The translations under genes and the position numbers were made by a program. Below the pieces are notes generated by a model. The model worked only from the letters and a program-made list of their open reading frames with translations. It had not been told where the DNA came from and ran no database searches. A stretch of DNA of 64,000 nt from Ophiosphaerella korrae (taxonomy: Eukaryota; Ascomycota; Dothideomycetes; Pleosporales; Phaeosphaeriaceae): contig JALNQF010000001.1 of assembly GCA_028456385.1 (NCBI GenBank), positions 310,001-374,000 of the forward strand, read 5' to 3'. Below are positions 47,545 to 58,719 of this stretch, one piece after another; positions within the stretch are counted from its first letter, which is position 1; each line of letters opens with the position of its first letter.

Positions 47545-50500
47545 CTACAATTGTTCGATACCCTGGACAAGCTTGTCGAGGCTCTTTTCCGCTTTCTCAG
47601 TTGATAAACCTTCCATAATCCTTGCCCTAGTACATATTAGCTCTCAATTATGTTGTCACAAAGTAGCCTAATACTCACAAATGTCTCAGCTTGTACGCCC
47701 CCATACTCTCCTCTAGTTCCCTTGACTTGACTTCTGCCACTGCAATCACCTTCTCGGGCAATTGTGCCAAACGCGCGACATTAAGACCGTAAGAGCGATG
47801 ACTCGTGCCCTCGGCCGCCTCGTACAAAAACACTACTTCCCTGCCACCATCCCGCTCTTCAAAACTCATATGCACATTTTTCAACGCCTTGTCAAAGCGG
47901 TCCTGCAAACGCGCTAGATGCTGATAATGCGTGATGAAGAGCGTCAACGACTTGAGGTCGCGAACAACGTAATCAAGCACTGCTTCTGCGATGGCAACGC
48001 CGTCGAATGTGCTTGTTCCGCGGCCCAGTTCGTCGAGGATGATGAGGGAGCGCGGGGTGGCTGACTTGAGAATATCGGAGCATTCGTTGAGTTCGACCAT
48101 GAATGTTGATTCACCTTTGAGCATGTTGTCAAAGGCACCCATGCGGGTGAAGACGGCGTCTAACATACCCAGTCGAGCTGATGTGGCGGGTACATAGGAT
48201 CCGATTTGGCCCATGATAGCGATAAGAGCTGCGGATCGCACATAGGACGATTTACCGCCCATGTTGGGCCCGGTGACAAGTAGAGCACGGGCTGATTCGT
48301 GGGAGAGATGTAAGTCGTTGGGAACGTAGCTGTCGAGTAGAAGCTGTTCCACCATTGGATGGCGACCACCAATAATATCAAGCCCATTTGTATCCGTGAA
48401 GGTGGGCTTTACGTACCCAGGCCGGTTTGCGAGAGTGGCAAGAGAAAGGAGTGCATCGAGTGTTGCTAGGCTGTGTACACAATCGCGAAACTCTTGATAT
48501 TTTGCAGATATGTCATCGAGCAGGCGCTTGAACGCTGCATCGCAAGCTGCCGCCAACGACTCCTTGTATTGATCCCTTTCTTGCAACATGCGCTTGACTT
48601 CTGGTGTATGGAAACGGAGGACCGCTTTTGTTGCAGAGACCTGCTGCCATGATGCTGGTACTTTCTTTTCTTCTGGCGACTTACGCTTCACTTCGATGAG
48701 GAATTCTATCCCTGCTACTGTGACGTAGTGGACTTCTGATTTCCCGAGCTTTGCAGCGGCGTCCTTACGATGAGTGTTAAGGTCGTCTTCAACCGAAGCG
48801 ATGCTGAGTTTGAGGTCGTTGATGTCTTCAGCCTCAAACTCCTCGCAGAAGAAACCATACTTATCGTCATCCTTTGCTGCCTGTGTATTGATCTTTTCCA
48901 GGAAACCATTGATATCGTCGTAGATTCTGGGCACATTCGAGACCGCCTCGCTGAGTAGTGTAGAGGAAAACCCACTCTGCTCGGGTGTTTGAGCTGAGAG
49001 ATATTCACTTGAGATGCCTTGTAAGGCCTGAAGAGCTGCTAGCAACTCTGACCGTGTGCATTTCTTATAGTATATGCGGATCAGCACCTTCTCCAGGTCA
49101 GTCTTAATCTTGCCGAGGAGAAATTTGACTTTATCCACTGCAGTTGTGTGTTCGCCTTCCTTCAACTCTTCGACAGCTGCAATACGCTCCTCGAGTTTCT
49201 TTTTATCGATCAGAGGCCGACCAACCCATTTCCGCAGCAACCGTTGCCCAAAACGAGTTTTTGTCCTATCCATGGTCCAGAAGAGGCTGCCTTTAGCGGT
49301 ATAGTCGGTCTGGTTCTGATAAATTTCGAGACTTGACAGGGTGTTGCCGTTTAACAACATATACGACCTGGCACTAAAAGGCTGGAAGTACTTTGTCAGG
49401 TCGAATACGTGCTCCAGTCCATAGTCGGTCAGGTACGTGATCATCGCTGACAAACAAATTGTAACATGCTCTGAAAGTTGATGAACTCTGTCTAGGATAG
49501 CGCCCTGCTGTCCAGATCCGCCTTCTTGGCTTGGCTTCATCTTTCCAGCATAGAAGTTGGAGATGTGACTGTACGAGTGTGCAGCCATTGTCTTCGGCTT
49601 CTCCACTCTTTCTACGCGTGACTTGTCACCGAAAACGTTCGTCTTGCTGGTTGAAAGATGTTGTATCAGTTTATCTGTAGCCTTGGAAAGATCACCCACA
49701 ATTAGGAACTCTGCAGGAGCAATATGAAGTAACCGCGTCTCGATCTCACTGCGCATGAAGCCGTCTTCGAAATCGTCGTAGATAATATCGCCTGTTGCGG
49801 GTTGTACAGCAACTAACCCAACTTGAACTTTCTCGTCTGTACCCCAACCTTTGGCGTTTGTTTCTGTGATGCAAAGCAAATATCCCGTTGCTTGCGCACC
49901 TGCGGTGGGCGTTTCTAGACCTTCCACATCGTCCACGTAGGTACCTTTAGTGTACAAATTTGTGAGTTTCCGCACGAAGGGAGCGTTCCTGTTGGCTCCA
50001 GCAGCTTTGAGCGCTGCAGTCTCAACCTGGCGAACGACACCAACCTTGTGGTTCGCCTTGACCAGGCGCTTCACGTGCACCTGCAGTCGATGCACAGGAA
50101 AACTCGCAGACGCAAACTTATCGAAGTGAGCTTCGGATGGGTGCTCGTCATATCTAAATTTTCCAGGTATACAAATGATTCCAAGCTCTTTGGAAGCAAC
50201 ACGGGCATCCTCACCAAGAAACTTGAATTTGTATCCGACCTCCATAACTATGATGGTATCCAGGTGCTTCCGCTTGATATCGAGATATTGGAGTTCCATG
50301 GGAGTCAATTTGGGGGTAGCCTTCTTAGATGCGGCACCCTTTCTTCCTTTTGTAGGCTTCGGGGTTGGCTCTTCCTCCTCGTCTCCCTCGTCCCCTTCTG
50401 CCTCTTCGCCATTTGTATTATCTTCGGAGATGATTTTATTCTTTCTTCGCAGCTCTGCAAAGCTATCCGGTCGTCCTAGTTTCTTCACAAATTTCTCGTG

Positions 50501-50989
50501 CAACTTCTCCCGTTGCCTTTGTTTGGCTACCAGGTCGTCTCCGGCGTCGTTCTCATCACGGACGGCCGGCGAAGACGAGAATAAGAATTTGGAGGTCCTC
50601 TCAGTAATCTGGCGAGGCTTTGCTGCATTCAAAATCGTGTCAGACGCTTGTTCAAGTGACGGCCGCGGGTCATTATTAGAGAAGCGCACGCGCTTGGAGG
50701 GTGAGGAATGGCCGGGGTCTTCGTCTTCGTCATCTTCTTCAACGACACGCTTCCGAACAGCTATAGATTTCCGAACTGGGAGGGCGTCGTCTTCACCTTC
50801 GTCGTCGTCGTCGTCGTCGTCATCACTGGAAGGGTGGTTCGCCCTGTGCGTATGTGATGCAGCAGGTGCGGCTTGCTCAGGGACGGCTTTTGGTGCTTGT
50901 GACGGCTTTGGGGCGAAGAAGCTCGAAATGGTCTTCTGCTTGCTCTTCTGCGATGAGCCTTGGGAGGATTGGCTGTTTTTGGGCGCCAT
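47545..50989 (-). CDS. MSH3: DNA mismatch repair protein Msh3
   Basis: Two exons (47679-50989 and 47545-47626) give 1,130 residues. A PCNA-binding box QKTISSFF is at residues 18-25. A disordered acidic linker carries a run of eight Asp. The MutS domain I starts near [20 protein letters not shown], whose [11 protein letters not shown] wording is typical of Msh3. The ATPase has Walker [14 protein letters not shown] at about residue 905, Walker [12 protein letters not shown] and the signature [11 protein letters not shown]. Msh2-Msh3 recognises insertion/deletion loops and starts repair. The short second exon adds [16 protein letters not shown], which without splicing would be lost to a stop at the exon end. 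The gene is intact. Confidence 0.95.
50801..50824. repeat. GTC trinucleotide repeat coding for poly-Asp in MSH3
   Basis: Seven gtc units followed by atc, giving eight consecutive Asp on the minus strand. Confidence 0.9.
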
Positions 50990-51577
50990 TGAGTTGGGTT
51001 GCGCGCTGGTGGTGACGCGTGCGACGCAGTCTAGGAGGCGGCGCGTTCCACGAAGTCACGTTATCATGCATTCGAGGACACCACGACGGACGAATTCAGC
51101 AAACGTTTTCCATTTGCAACATCAACAATTCCATTGTTTTACCTCTTCTCCACTTCAGTCAAATGGGATACAAGTCATGCCCACACGCCTCCAACCATGC
51201 TACCAAGCTCCCGCGGCTCAAACCGAGAAAGCTTATTTCTCAAATGCATTCAGTTTGCGGGCTTACGGATCCTCAATGTTATACTTAGGCCACCCCCGCC
51301 CGGCCCGCAATCCCCCTACACCCTCATATTTATGTGCATCAAGATAGGCAGCAAAAGGTAAGTAGACATGGTATTATCGTGAACCGTGCGTCCATTGCCA
51401 AAGCTTGCCTTGATCCTCAGCACCTTCCCAAAGCGTCAAGCGTCCAGTCGCACACAATCGAGGAACGTGGAACGGAACTGGGGTCGTCAACAATTGATAA
51501 GCCAGGACTTCCGGCTCCTACTTGAGCTAATCCCCTACTTTTTGTTCACCATCCCATCCAGCTCAGCATTGGTGACC
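50990..51577. other. Divergent promoter of MSH3 and the gamma-glutamyltransferase
   Basis: 588 bp between the two start codons. An open frame continues upstream of the transferase ATG but has no in-frame ATG, so it is treated as leader. Confidence 0.5.
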
Positions 51578-53360
51578 ATGTTGTCTCTAGTGAGGTGGCT
51601 GCCGGCCCTATCAACCATGCAGGCCGTGCTTGCCAGTCCATATCCCACGAGCCCGTCTAGCACGTCTTTGCTACCGGTACTGCATCATGACCAACTTGGT
51701 GCCGTTGCGTCGGAGAGCGACATCTGTAGCCATATCGGTACTGACTTACTAAAAACCGGCGGCAATGCAGCTGATGCAATGGTTGGTACCGTGGCTTGTG
51801 TAGGAGTTGTTGGCATGTACCATAGTGGTAGGCCTAGCCATGGAATATGCGATTTTAATTCACTAACAGATAATAGGTCTAGGGGGTGGGGGGTTCATGT
51901 TGGTTCGAGCGCCCAATGGAAGCTATGAGTTCCTGGATTTCCGTGAAACAGCCCCGGCAGCGGCCTTCGAGGACATGTACAAGAATAATGAGTTGGCTAG
52001 TAGAGAAGGCGGCCTAGCCTCAGGAATCCCAGGCGAACTCCGTGGTCTCCAGCGTCTACACGAAAACTATGGAAAACTGCCTTGGGTGACCGTACTACAG
52101 CCCGCCGTTGATGTAGCTAGGAATGGTTGGCGAGTGAATGAGGATCTCGTCAAGTACATGATCTCTGCCACAGGCTCTGCAGGCGAGAACTCAACATCAA
52201 ATTTCCTTGTCAACGATCCAGAATTTGCATTGGATTTTGCCCCCGAAGGCCGACTGCTCAAACTCAATGAGACCATCACTCGCAAACGTTATGCCAATAC
52301 GTTGGAGACCATTGCCAAAGAAGGGCCTGATGCTTTCTACACTGGCCCCATTGCACAGGCCACAATACGTGCGCTCCAAGCTAAAAATGGCACCATGACT
52401 CTTGACGATCTCAAAAACTACACTGTCGCCATCCGTAAACCTTCTACCATCCATTATCGTGGCTATAAACTCACAGCCTGTAGCGCCCCTAGTGGTGGAG
52501 AAGTTGCTCTTAATGTGTTAAAGACAATGGAGGGCTATGAACCAAACAACATTAACCTTACTACCCATCGTCTAGACGAATCTATGAAATTTGCATACGG
52601 CATGCGTGCCAATTTAGGCGATCCACTATTTGTGTCTGGAATAGATCAGTATCAAGAAAGCATGATTTCCGCCAAAACCGCCGCCGAAGTACGCAGCAAG
52701 ATATCAGATACCAAAGTGTTCAACATATCCTACTACAATCCACAAGGTCTCGAATCCCTCGAAACACCAGGAACCAGCCATATTGTATCGGCTGATAGCA
52801 CTGGCCTAGCCATTACCCTCACCACAACAATCAATCTGCTATTTGGCAGCAAACTCGTGGTTCCAGAAACTGGCGTCATCATGAACAACGAGATGAACGA
52901 CTTCTCCATCCCAAACACCTCAAATGCTTTTGGTTACGTCCCATCTCCAGCAAATTTTATCCGCCCCGGCAAACGCCCGCTCTCGAGCATTAGCCCTGTC
53001 ATTGTTGAACACCTCAATGCCACACTGGCCAATGCATTCTATGTCGCAATCGGGGCGGCAGGTGGAAGCCGAATTATCACGGCTACGATCCAGAACTTGC
53101 TGCATATTCTCGATGGCAATTTGACGACCGCCCAGGCGCTTGCTAAGCCGAGAATACATGATCAGCTTTCGCCGCCACAGGTAAGTTTTGAATGGGACTT
53201 TAATAATGGAACGACCGCATTTTTAAAGCAGTTGGGAGCCAATGTGACGTGGGTTGCTCCCGGGTCGAGTACGGCTCAAGGCCTGAGACGCTTGGCGAAC
53301 GGGACCTTTGAGGCTGCGAGTGAACCTAGGCAGAAGAACAGTGGTGGTTTTGCCATATAG
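51578..53360 (+). CDS. Gamma-glutamyltransferase, secreted or membrane-anchored
   Basis: Two exons (51578-51827 and 51877-53360) give 577 residues. The first ~20 residues (MLSLVRWLPALSTMQAVLAS) look like a signal peptide. Family motifs are SDICSHIGTDLLKTGGNAADA, HSGLGGGGFMLVR (the GGGGF made across the intron), DFRETAPAAAFEDMY, and the autoprocessing nucleophile T383 in TPGTSHIVSAD. Also present are PETGVIMNNEMNDFSIP and the GGSRIITATIQNLLHI loop. The enzyme cleaves the gamma-glutamyl bond of glutathione and related peptides and transfers it to acceptors or water. Many potential N-glycosylation sites (for example NSTSNF, NGTMTL) fit passage through the secretory route. The active form should be the processed two-chain heterodimer. 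Confidence 0.94.
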
Positions 53361-54414
53361 GAGATTCCCATCGAGAAACAATAACAGCCAAATCATACTC
53401 AGCTACTTCAAATCTATCATTGAATGACAATGCATAACGCAAAGGCAATGCAGCACTACTTAGTCAAGAAAGTTTATGATATATCGGTTGCTGCATACAT
53501 CTAACATTGGTATTGAGTAACCAGCAAAAGGGAACGTCGACATGGTATAATGACTTTGATGCAATCTATTTCTGGCAGTAATTGTTCGAGAGCAAAAGTC
53601 ATTTACCTATTCGTCTACATAGAAGGCAGTCGGGTCAATAGAACATTTCATGTCATCTCAACTTCATCACCTGAAAAACATTGGTGCGTCATAGGATGAT
53701 ATCTCATTAGGTTACCACGATTGGGCTACACAATCACTCGTGGAAGAACCGTTTACATTATGGGTAAAGCACTCTTCCTGGGCCTCCAATCCTCGCGCTC
53801 CTATTCCAACGCCAGAGAATATAGTACAGAAACAAAGCAAATGACCAATCAAAGGAGAGTGGATTTATTTACCTTGAATGAATTCATTGTGACAGGCGGC
53901 AAAGTTGAATTGCTGGATAAACATGAGTGTCGGGCGGAGGTTTGAACTGCAACGGAACTCCTATGGTCCGACGTGGGTATGTAACGCAGCAAATCAGAGC
54001 TTATAAGCAATAGAGGGGCCAGGATGCTGGGGTCGGTGGGAAGCGACACCGAGGGGTCTAACGAACCTCAACTGGGTGATAGTCAGTGAGAGCGAGTTGT
54101 GGAAGATTTGTGTTATGTACCATGTGACCTCATGCACCTGCTAGTGGGTCTGTTGGCCAGACTTGATGAGGTGGGACGTAGTCATGGAGGCTAAGTTCTC
54201 GGCCTGGTTCGCTCTGGAGGGTGTAACTTCAAGGTTAGCAAGCTTCAATTGAGGCCGAGAGCTGTGGTGATTACATTTCGCTAGCAGCCGGGCAAATGTA
54301 AAATGACAAAGAACAAAGAAGCATGTGCAGAATGAAGAACGACTAGGAGGTAATAGCGAGGTAACCGCGAATCGTGCAATACGTCCACCTTGCGATGGGT
54401 ATGACGTCGACGGA
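53361..54414. other. Convergent 3' flanks
   Basis: 1.05 kb between the gamma-glutamyltransferase and PRP39 3' ends. A 74-codon frame at 53721-53945 and others are not convincing. No tRNA-like structure noticed. Confidence 0.45.
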
Positions 54415-56293
54415 CTATTTGCGATGGCGCTTGTTTGCTGTGTTGTGAGGTTGTCCCTTGCGTTTCTGGGGGTGGGATTGGGGAGGTGCGCTTTTAGCAG
54501 ATGATACATACCCATTGACATCTTTGTCCAGCTGCATGTACTCCTCCGCAGCATCTTTGCCTCCACGGTCCAGTAGGTAATTCATGTAGAATTGTGACAA
54601 TTCTTTGGATACTCCTGGCGCGAAGTGTCCGGTCTTCCGCATCGCATCGTGGACAGCCTTGACACGCTCGTGGGCTTCTGCCTGGTTCTCGGATGGCTGT
54701 GCCATTTCGAATTCAAGGTATTTCAACCAAAATTCGCGCGAGTCCGCAAATCTGCCAGACTTGTCTACGAAGATCTTGCGAGCTTCGTCAATAGCGCCCT
54801 TGCACTGCCAAAGGATGCGCACTTGTTCGGAGGCCAATAGGCCACCAACCTGGTTGTTAGATTGGGTCATGTATGCTTCAAGAAGGTCAACGGCAGCATC
54901 GTTGCCTTCATGCCGTCGCTCGAAGTTGGCTAAGGACATGAGAGTCTCTTCATGCCCAGGGAGCTGGTCGAGAATCGCTACATGGATGTCACGCGCTACC
55001 GAGATGCGACCAAGCTTCTCTTCAAAGCGGGCCCAGTTCAGTCGGATTGTTACATCCGGGATGGAGACGAAGATACAGCTAGCCCTCATGTAGATCAGGC
55101 GGGCATCCTCCTCTTTACCCTGTGCAAACATCCATCGCGCATAACGAAGCCATAACTCTTCGTAAAGGGCGGCTGTAACTAGGCAGCGTTCGTATAAGAA
55201 CGAGGTGCGTTGGAAATCACCTTGCTCCTCCTCATAATCAAGGTAGTTGCGCCAGTTGTCTAACTCAACTTCATCCAACGCATTTACGTGGAAGTATGGG
55301 CGCCTGATGGCGGTTTCAAAACTCCAACGATCTGTGATCGCCTTTTGAGTATGGGTATATGCTTCGATGTAGTTTTGATGAACAAGGCCTGCGAGCTGGC
55401 GATCGATTTCGAGCTGCGATTTCTCTGCCTGGCCTTTGTTGTCCTCTTGAACCGTATTCTTCAAGGTCTCAAGCGTCTCGGGATCGACTAGCTCTTCAAC
55501 TGGACGCTGGCTGAGAAGAGCGGCAAACTTCTCAGAGTACTGGGTGAACTTCTGTGTCGCAAGGCGATAGACACGGTTGTATAGCCTCGTGACGTTGGCT
55601 TGCTCCTGGATACGATCTTCAAACTCGATATACTTGTCCCAGAAGGGAGGGCTCAAGAAGTCGAGACCGACAAAATGGGCGCCGCGCTCAAAAAGACTTT
55701 GTTGTCAGTATCATCGATGCTCGTACGAAAGAAAACAGATGGAAACATGTGCTAGCGACCGCCGGAGGGAGGACAGAACTTACTCTCGAATGATGTCATT
55801 GTCATGGCAAGTGTCCATCTTGAAGGTACAATAATTTGCCCACAAGTCAACAGAGTGTGGGATGCAGGATACGCCGCGCTCGTAGACCTGGTGACGATTA
55901 GCTTTGCCGTCTCATAGCAAACACAAGATCAAACGCACCATTTCAGCCGTCTCGGTTCCGCCAATGGAGAACTCGAGATCGGCATACTTCTTCCAGTAAC
56001 CATAGAAGAGAGGGAACTTGGAGAGGAAGCAATCGTACACATTGCGCACGAGCTCGATAGCCGAGGGACTGGAGTTGCGGGTCACGCCGCCTTCAAGCTC
56101 ACAGGCGCGAGTGACTAAGGCTTCCCATCTATCGAAGTCGTCCTCATTTTCTACCTGTTAGACGTTAGCACAAGAGGAGCGGGCGCGGTCTGACTGTACT
56201 CACGACCGCCTCGAGGAGCTTCTTGATTTCAGAAGGAGCTTCATCCCCTGTGTACACGATATGCGCAATGCTTCCTCTTCCAGTTGGCAGCAT
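54415..56293 (-). CDS. PRP39: Pre-mRNA-processing factor 39 (U1 snRNP, HAT repeats)
   Basis: Four exons (56204-56293, 55939-56154, 55784-55887, 54415-55696) give 563 residues. HAT (half-a-TPR) repeats run through the protein. Clear examples are FDRWEALVTRACELEGG, FYGYWKKYADLEFSIGGTET, VYERGVSCIPHSVDLWANY, FWDKYIEFEDRIQEQANVT and EELWLRYARWMFAQGKEED. This is the Prp39 arrangement; the protein is a core scaffold of the U1 snRNP and helps bring U1 to 5' splice sites. The tail is Lys/Arg-rich (KRKGQPHNTANKRHRK), consistent with nuclear location. The start is the first ATG before conserved sequence; a few N-terminal residues could differ. Confidence 0.92.
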
Positions 56294-56754
56294 CGTTTTG
56301 CGAATCTGATTGCTTCGTGATCCGCGCTTTGAAGGATTGTCGGGCAAAGGTTGCGCAGAAGGTGATGTTAAGGAAAGAGGTTGGGTGGAAGGTGAGAGAG
56401 CTCTGTGATGCTGAGCCCTAGCGCGGAAGCTGCGACGGGAGTCCGTGTTTACAGGACCCACTTAGACACCTATGCGCACGTGACTATCAACAAGGCACCC
56501 GAGCACGTGCTGAGCTGTGAGTGAATAGGTATCAGCACAGCAGGCTGAGGAGGTAGTACTGTCACTAGAAGAATAGATGACTGTTGATGATTGCAGTCCA
56601 ACAATTCAACATAGCTATGCTTTTCTAGCGGGCGGCGAGTAACCCAGGTATCACTCAACAATATAAGATGCCTTCCGCTCCAACCTGTAGACTCTACGAA
56701 AACACCTGTAAACCAAAACTCCAAGATAAATATGAACCTCCACCAGAACCATCG
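56294..56754. other. PRP39 promoter and 3' flank of the next gene
   Basis: 461 bp, no gene seen. An open frame continues upstream of the PRP39 start to 56461 but shows no conserved content. Confidence 0.45.
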
Positions 56755-57903
56755 TTAGACAGCACTTCCCTCTTGCAGATACTTGCCTGTTTCGTTTCCA
56801 CCAAATGAAAATGGACTTTTACCCACTTCCGGACTTCGAGGGCTGATCGGGAGTGCAAACAGCCCATCATCCTTGTCGTCGTCATCATCTTCAAGTGCTG
56901 GCGGGCCTCGCGACTGAAACACGGGGGCTGGTCCGGACAATGCATTCAGTGAACCCATGCCGGAACTCTGTTGAGCAACAAGGGATGGGGGCGGAATTGC
57001 AGCTGCCATCTTCCGCGGTGCTGCTTGCTGCGACTGTGGTTGCTGGGTGGGTTTTGCTGCAAGCGCATTGGGACTTGTCCCCTTGAAAACAGCGAACGAT
57101 GAGATGGCGATGTCTGAGGACTCTGGTGAGAGAGGGTTGGAATGTGGCATACCACCAATAGGCGTCAGGTCCTTCTCATTTGTGCTCAACTTCAGGCCAG
57201 CAAGTTTCTCCATAAGCCGTCCGCCACCAGGCGACCTCGGACTAGCAGGGCCGCCTTTGAACGGTGCGACTGATGGCTCCAAGAGAGAAAGACTCAGTCC
57301 AGCCGGCCTCGCGTTGACACCAAATGTTGACTCGATCCACTCCTTCTCCTGCACAGCCATGAGGAGACCAATACCTTCGATGTTATTTTGTGATTCTGCA
57401 GTAATCTCCTTCTGCAGGACCTGCAATCGCTTTTTTGCCCATATGGTGTGCAAGACACCTTTTTTGCCGGCTGCTCGAGCAGATGCCCCCAGTTCAGGGG
57501 GGAATAGAGCTGGCAGCGGATTAGTATTCCATACGACAGGTGATATGGCCGTGTCCTGTGGCCGAAGGGTGAGCGATAGAGTTGTAGGCACAGCTACTCC
57601 TGGAGGCAGTAAGAAGTACATGCGATTTACATCGTTGACAGGCTGGTCGTTGGCAGGCAAGACTCTTGTGCTGCCCTCCCATGATATATGCCAGTCGCCC
57701 CGCACACCCCGTGTAGTGTCGTCGTCCTCCCATTCAACCATAAGAATCTTGGTGCCTTCTGTGGCGTTGGCATGGCCGGCCTCGTATTCGTAGCGTGCGA
57801 GCGCATTCGTACTTGAGATACTGGGCGACTCCACCTCGTCCTTTGCCGGGACTCTGGTTATGGTGTCTATAGCTGTAAATGGGGCGGTTACCGAAGAAGC
57901 CAT
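56755..57903 (-). CDS. Protein of unknown function with an N-terminal beta-rich domain
   Basis: A single exon of 382 residues with an ATG at 57903. The N-terminal half looks folded: ARYEYEAGHANATEGTKILM, VEWEDDDTT, GDWHISWEGSTRVLPANDQ, RMYFLLPPGVAVPTTLSLTL. The middle has KKRLQVLQKEITAESQNNIE and GIGLLMAVQEKEWIESTFGV, probably helical. The last 150 residues are low-complexity, rich in Pro, Ser and Ala, with an EDDDDDKDDG acidic patch. I do not recognise the family, although the layout is like conserved, uncharacterised ascomycete proteins. No membrane segment or signal peptide. Function unknown. Confidence 0.75.
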   Translation of the reverse strand: MASSVTAPFTAIDTITRVPAKDEVESPSISSTNALARYEYEAGHANATEGTKILMVEWEDDDTTRGVRGDWHISWEGSTRVLPANDQPVNDVNRMYFLLPPGVAVPTTLSLTLRPQDTAISPVVWNTNPLPALFPPELGASARAAGKKGVLHTIWAKKRLQVLQKEITAESQNNIEGIGLLMAVQEKEWIESTFGVNARPAGLSLSLLEPSVAPFKGGPASPRSPGGGRLMEKLAGLKLSTNEKDLTPIGGMPHSNPLSPESSDIAISSFAVFKGTSPNALAAKPTQQPQSQQAAPRKMAAAIPPPSLVAQQSSGMGSLNALSGPAPVFQSRGPPALEDDDDDKDDGLFALPISPRSPEVGKSPFSFGGNETGKYLQEGSAV

Positions 57904-58351
57904 TGGATTGGGGCGGGGAATGTGGACGTAGAAGGGCGCGTAAATGGCGAGGCGGCGTGTACAAAAGGGTGGGGAACGAGTCTAGGTGCAACGTTAATAA
58001 CGGACACGCAAATTGGCAGTCAGATGCGGGCCGTTATGCGACGGCTTCCGTTTAGGCAGTCCTGTCACGACCCTCTACCCTCTTCAAAAACATACAGAAA
58101 TCCGTCTACTTCGCAAAATCGCTCTTCGCATCAAGAGACAGCTTGCTTCGCAATACATACCTATAATTAGAACAAGCGCCCCTCATAGCTGTCCGTAGGG
58201 TGCCAGTGTGCCACTTGACGGGGCAGCCAATCACGTTTGCAGTATGCACAACAACAACCTCGTTGGTTGCGAGCGATACGCCCGTTTCATCTTCGATTCT
58301 TCTCCATCTATCGAACTCACACCGAGTCCCAATCAATTACTATACATCTAA
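57904..58351. other. Divergent promoter region
   Basis: 448 bp between the start of the unknown protein and the small plus-strand gene. A CCAAT motif (agccaatcac) lies near 58226. No gene seen. Confidence 0.4.
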
Positions 58352-58719
58352 AATGGGTGCTGCACTAGCGTTCCCAAGCCCCCCTATTCCAGGTACAGGT
58401 GCTGCCAGGGGAAGCAGAACCCGTTCAGCCGTAATATCATCATATCCCTCCTGCGCCGTCCAGATGCTCTTCAGCTCCCCAGAGCTGATAATGCCGAAAT
58501 TACAAAAGGGGTATAATGCTGTTTGGGAATATGACAAAAAAAAAAGTAGCTTTCGACGCATGGATCGAGTCTAGACGCAAATCACTTGAAGAAAGAATGA
58601 CTGCAAAAGGTGCATCACTAGACCAGGATGCTTACCAGCAGAAGAGCCGGTACTTCAAATCAACAGGAAGTCCCAGCCCTTCGTGTGCATCGTGTCCCGC
58701 CAGTGAACACTCTGAATGA
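58352..58719 (+). CDS. Doubtful small gene, frame broken at a poly-A run
   Basis: An ATG in good context (aaaatgg) starts MGAALAFPSPPIP. The frame continues through ELIMPKLQKGYNAVWEYDKKK, perhaps after an intron ending at ccccag near 58483. At a run of ten A (58536-58545) the frame goes out of register. The other frame then reads VAFDAWIESRRKSLEERMT followed by AKGASLDQDAYQQKSRYF, a plausible amphipathic helix region. The two halves look like one small protein of roughly 70-80 residues. Either the run has one extra A (assembly error or mutation), or splicing is unusual, or this is a pseudogene. The 3' end overlaps the end of the opposing regulator gene by about 65 bp. No family assigned. Confidence 0.4.

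Noticed and set aside
50175..51347. Plus-strand frame of 390 codons
   Set aside because: Antisense to the N-terminal part of MSH3; Ser-rich because the opposite strand codes for acidic and Arg residues.
57047..57793. Plus-strand frame of 248 codons
   Set aside because: Antisense to the unknown protein at 56755-57903, whose strand has better composition and a proper ATG.
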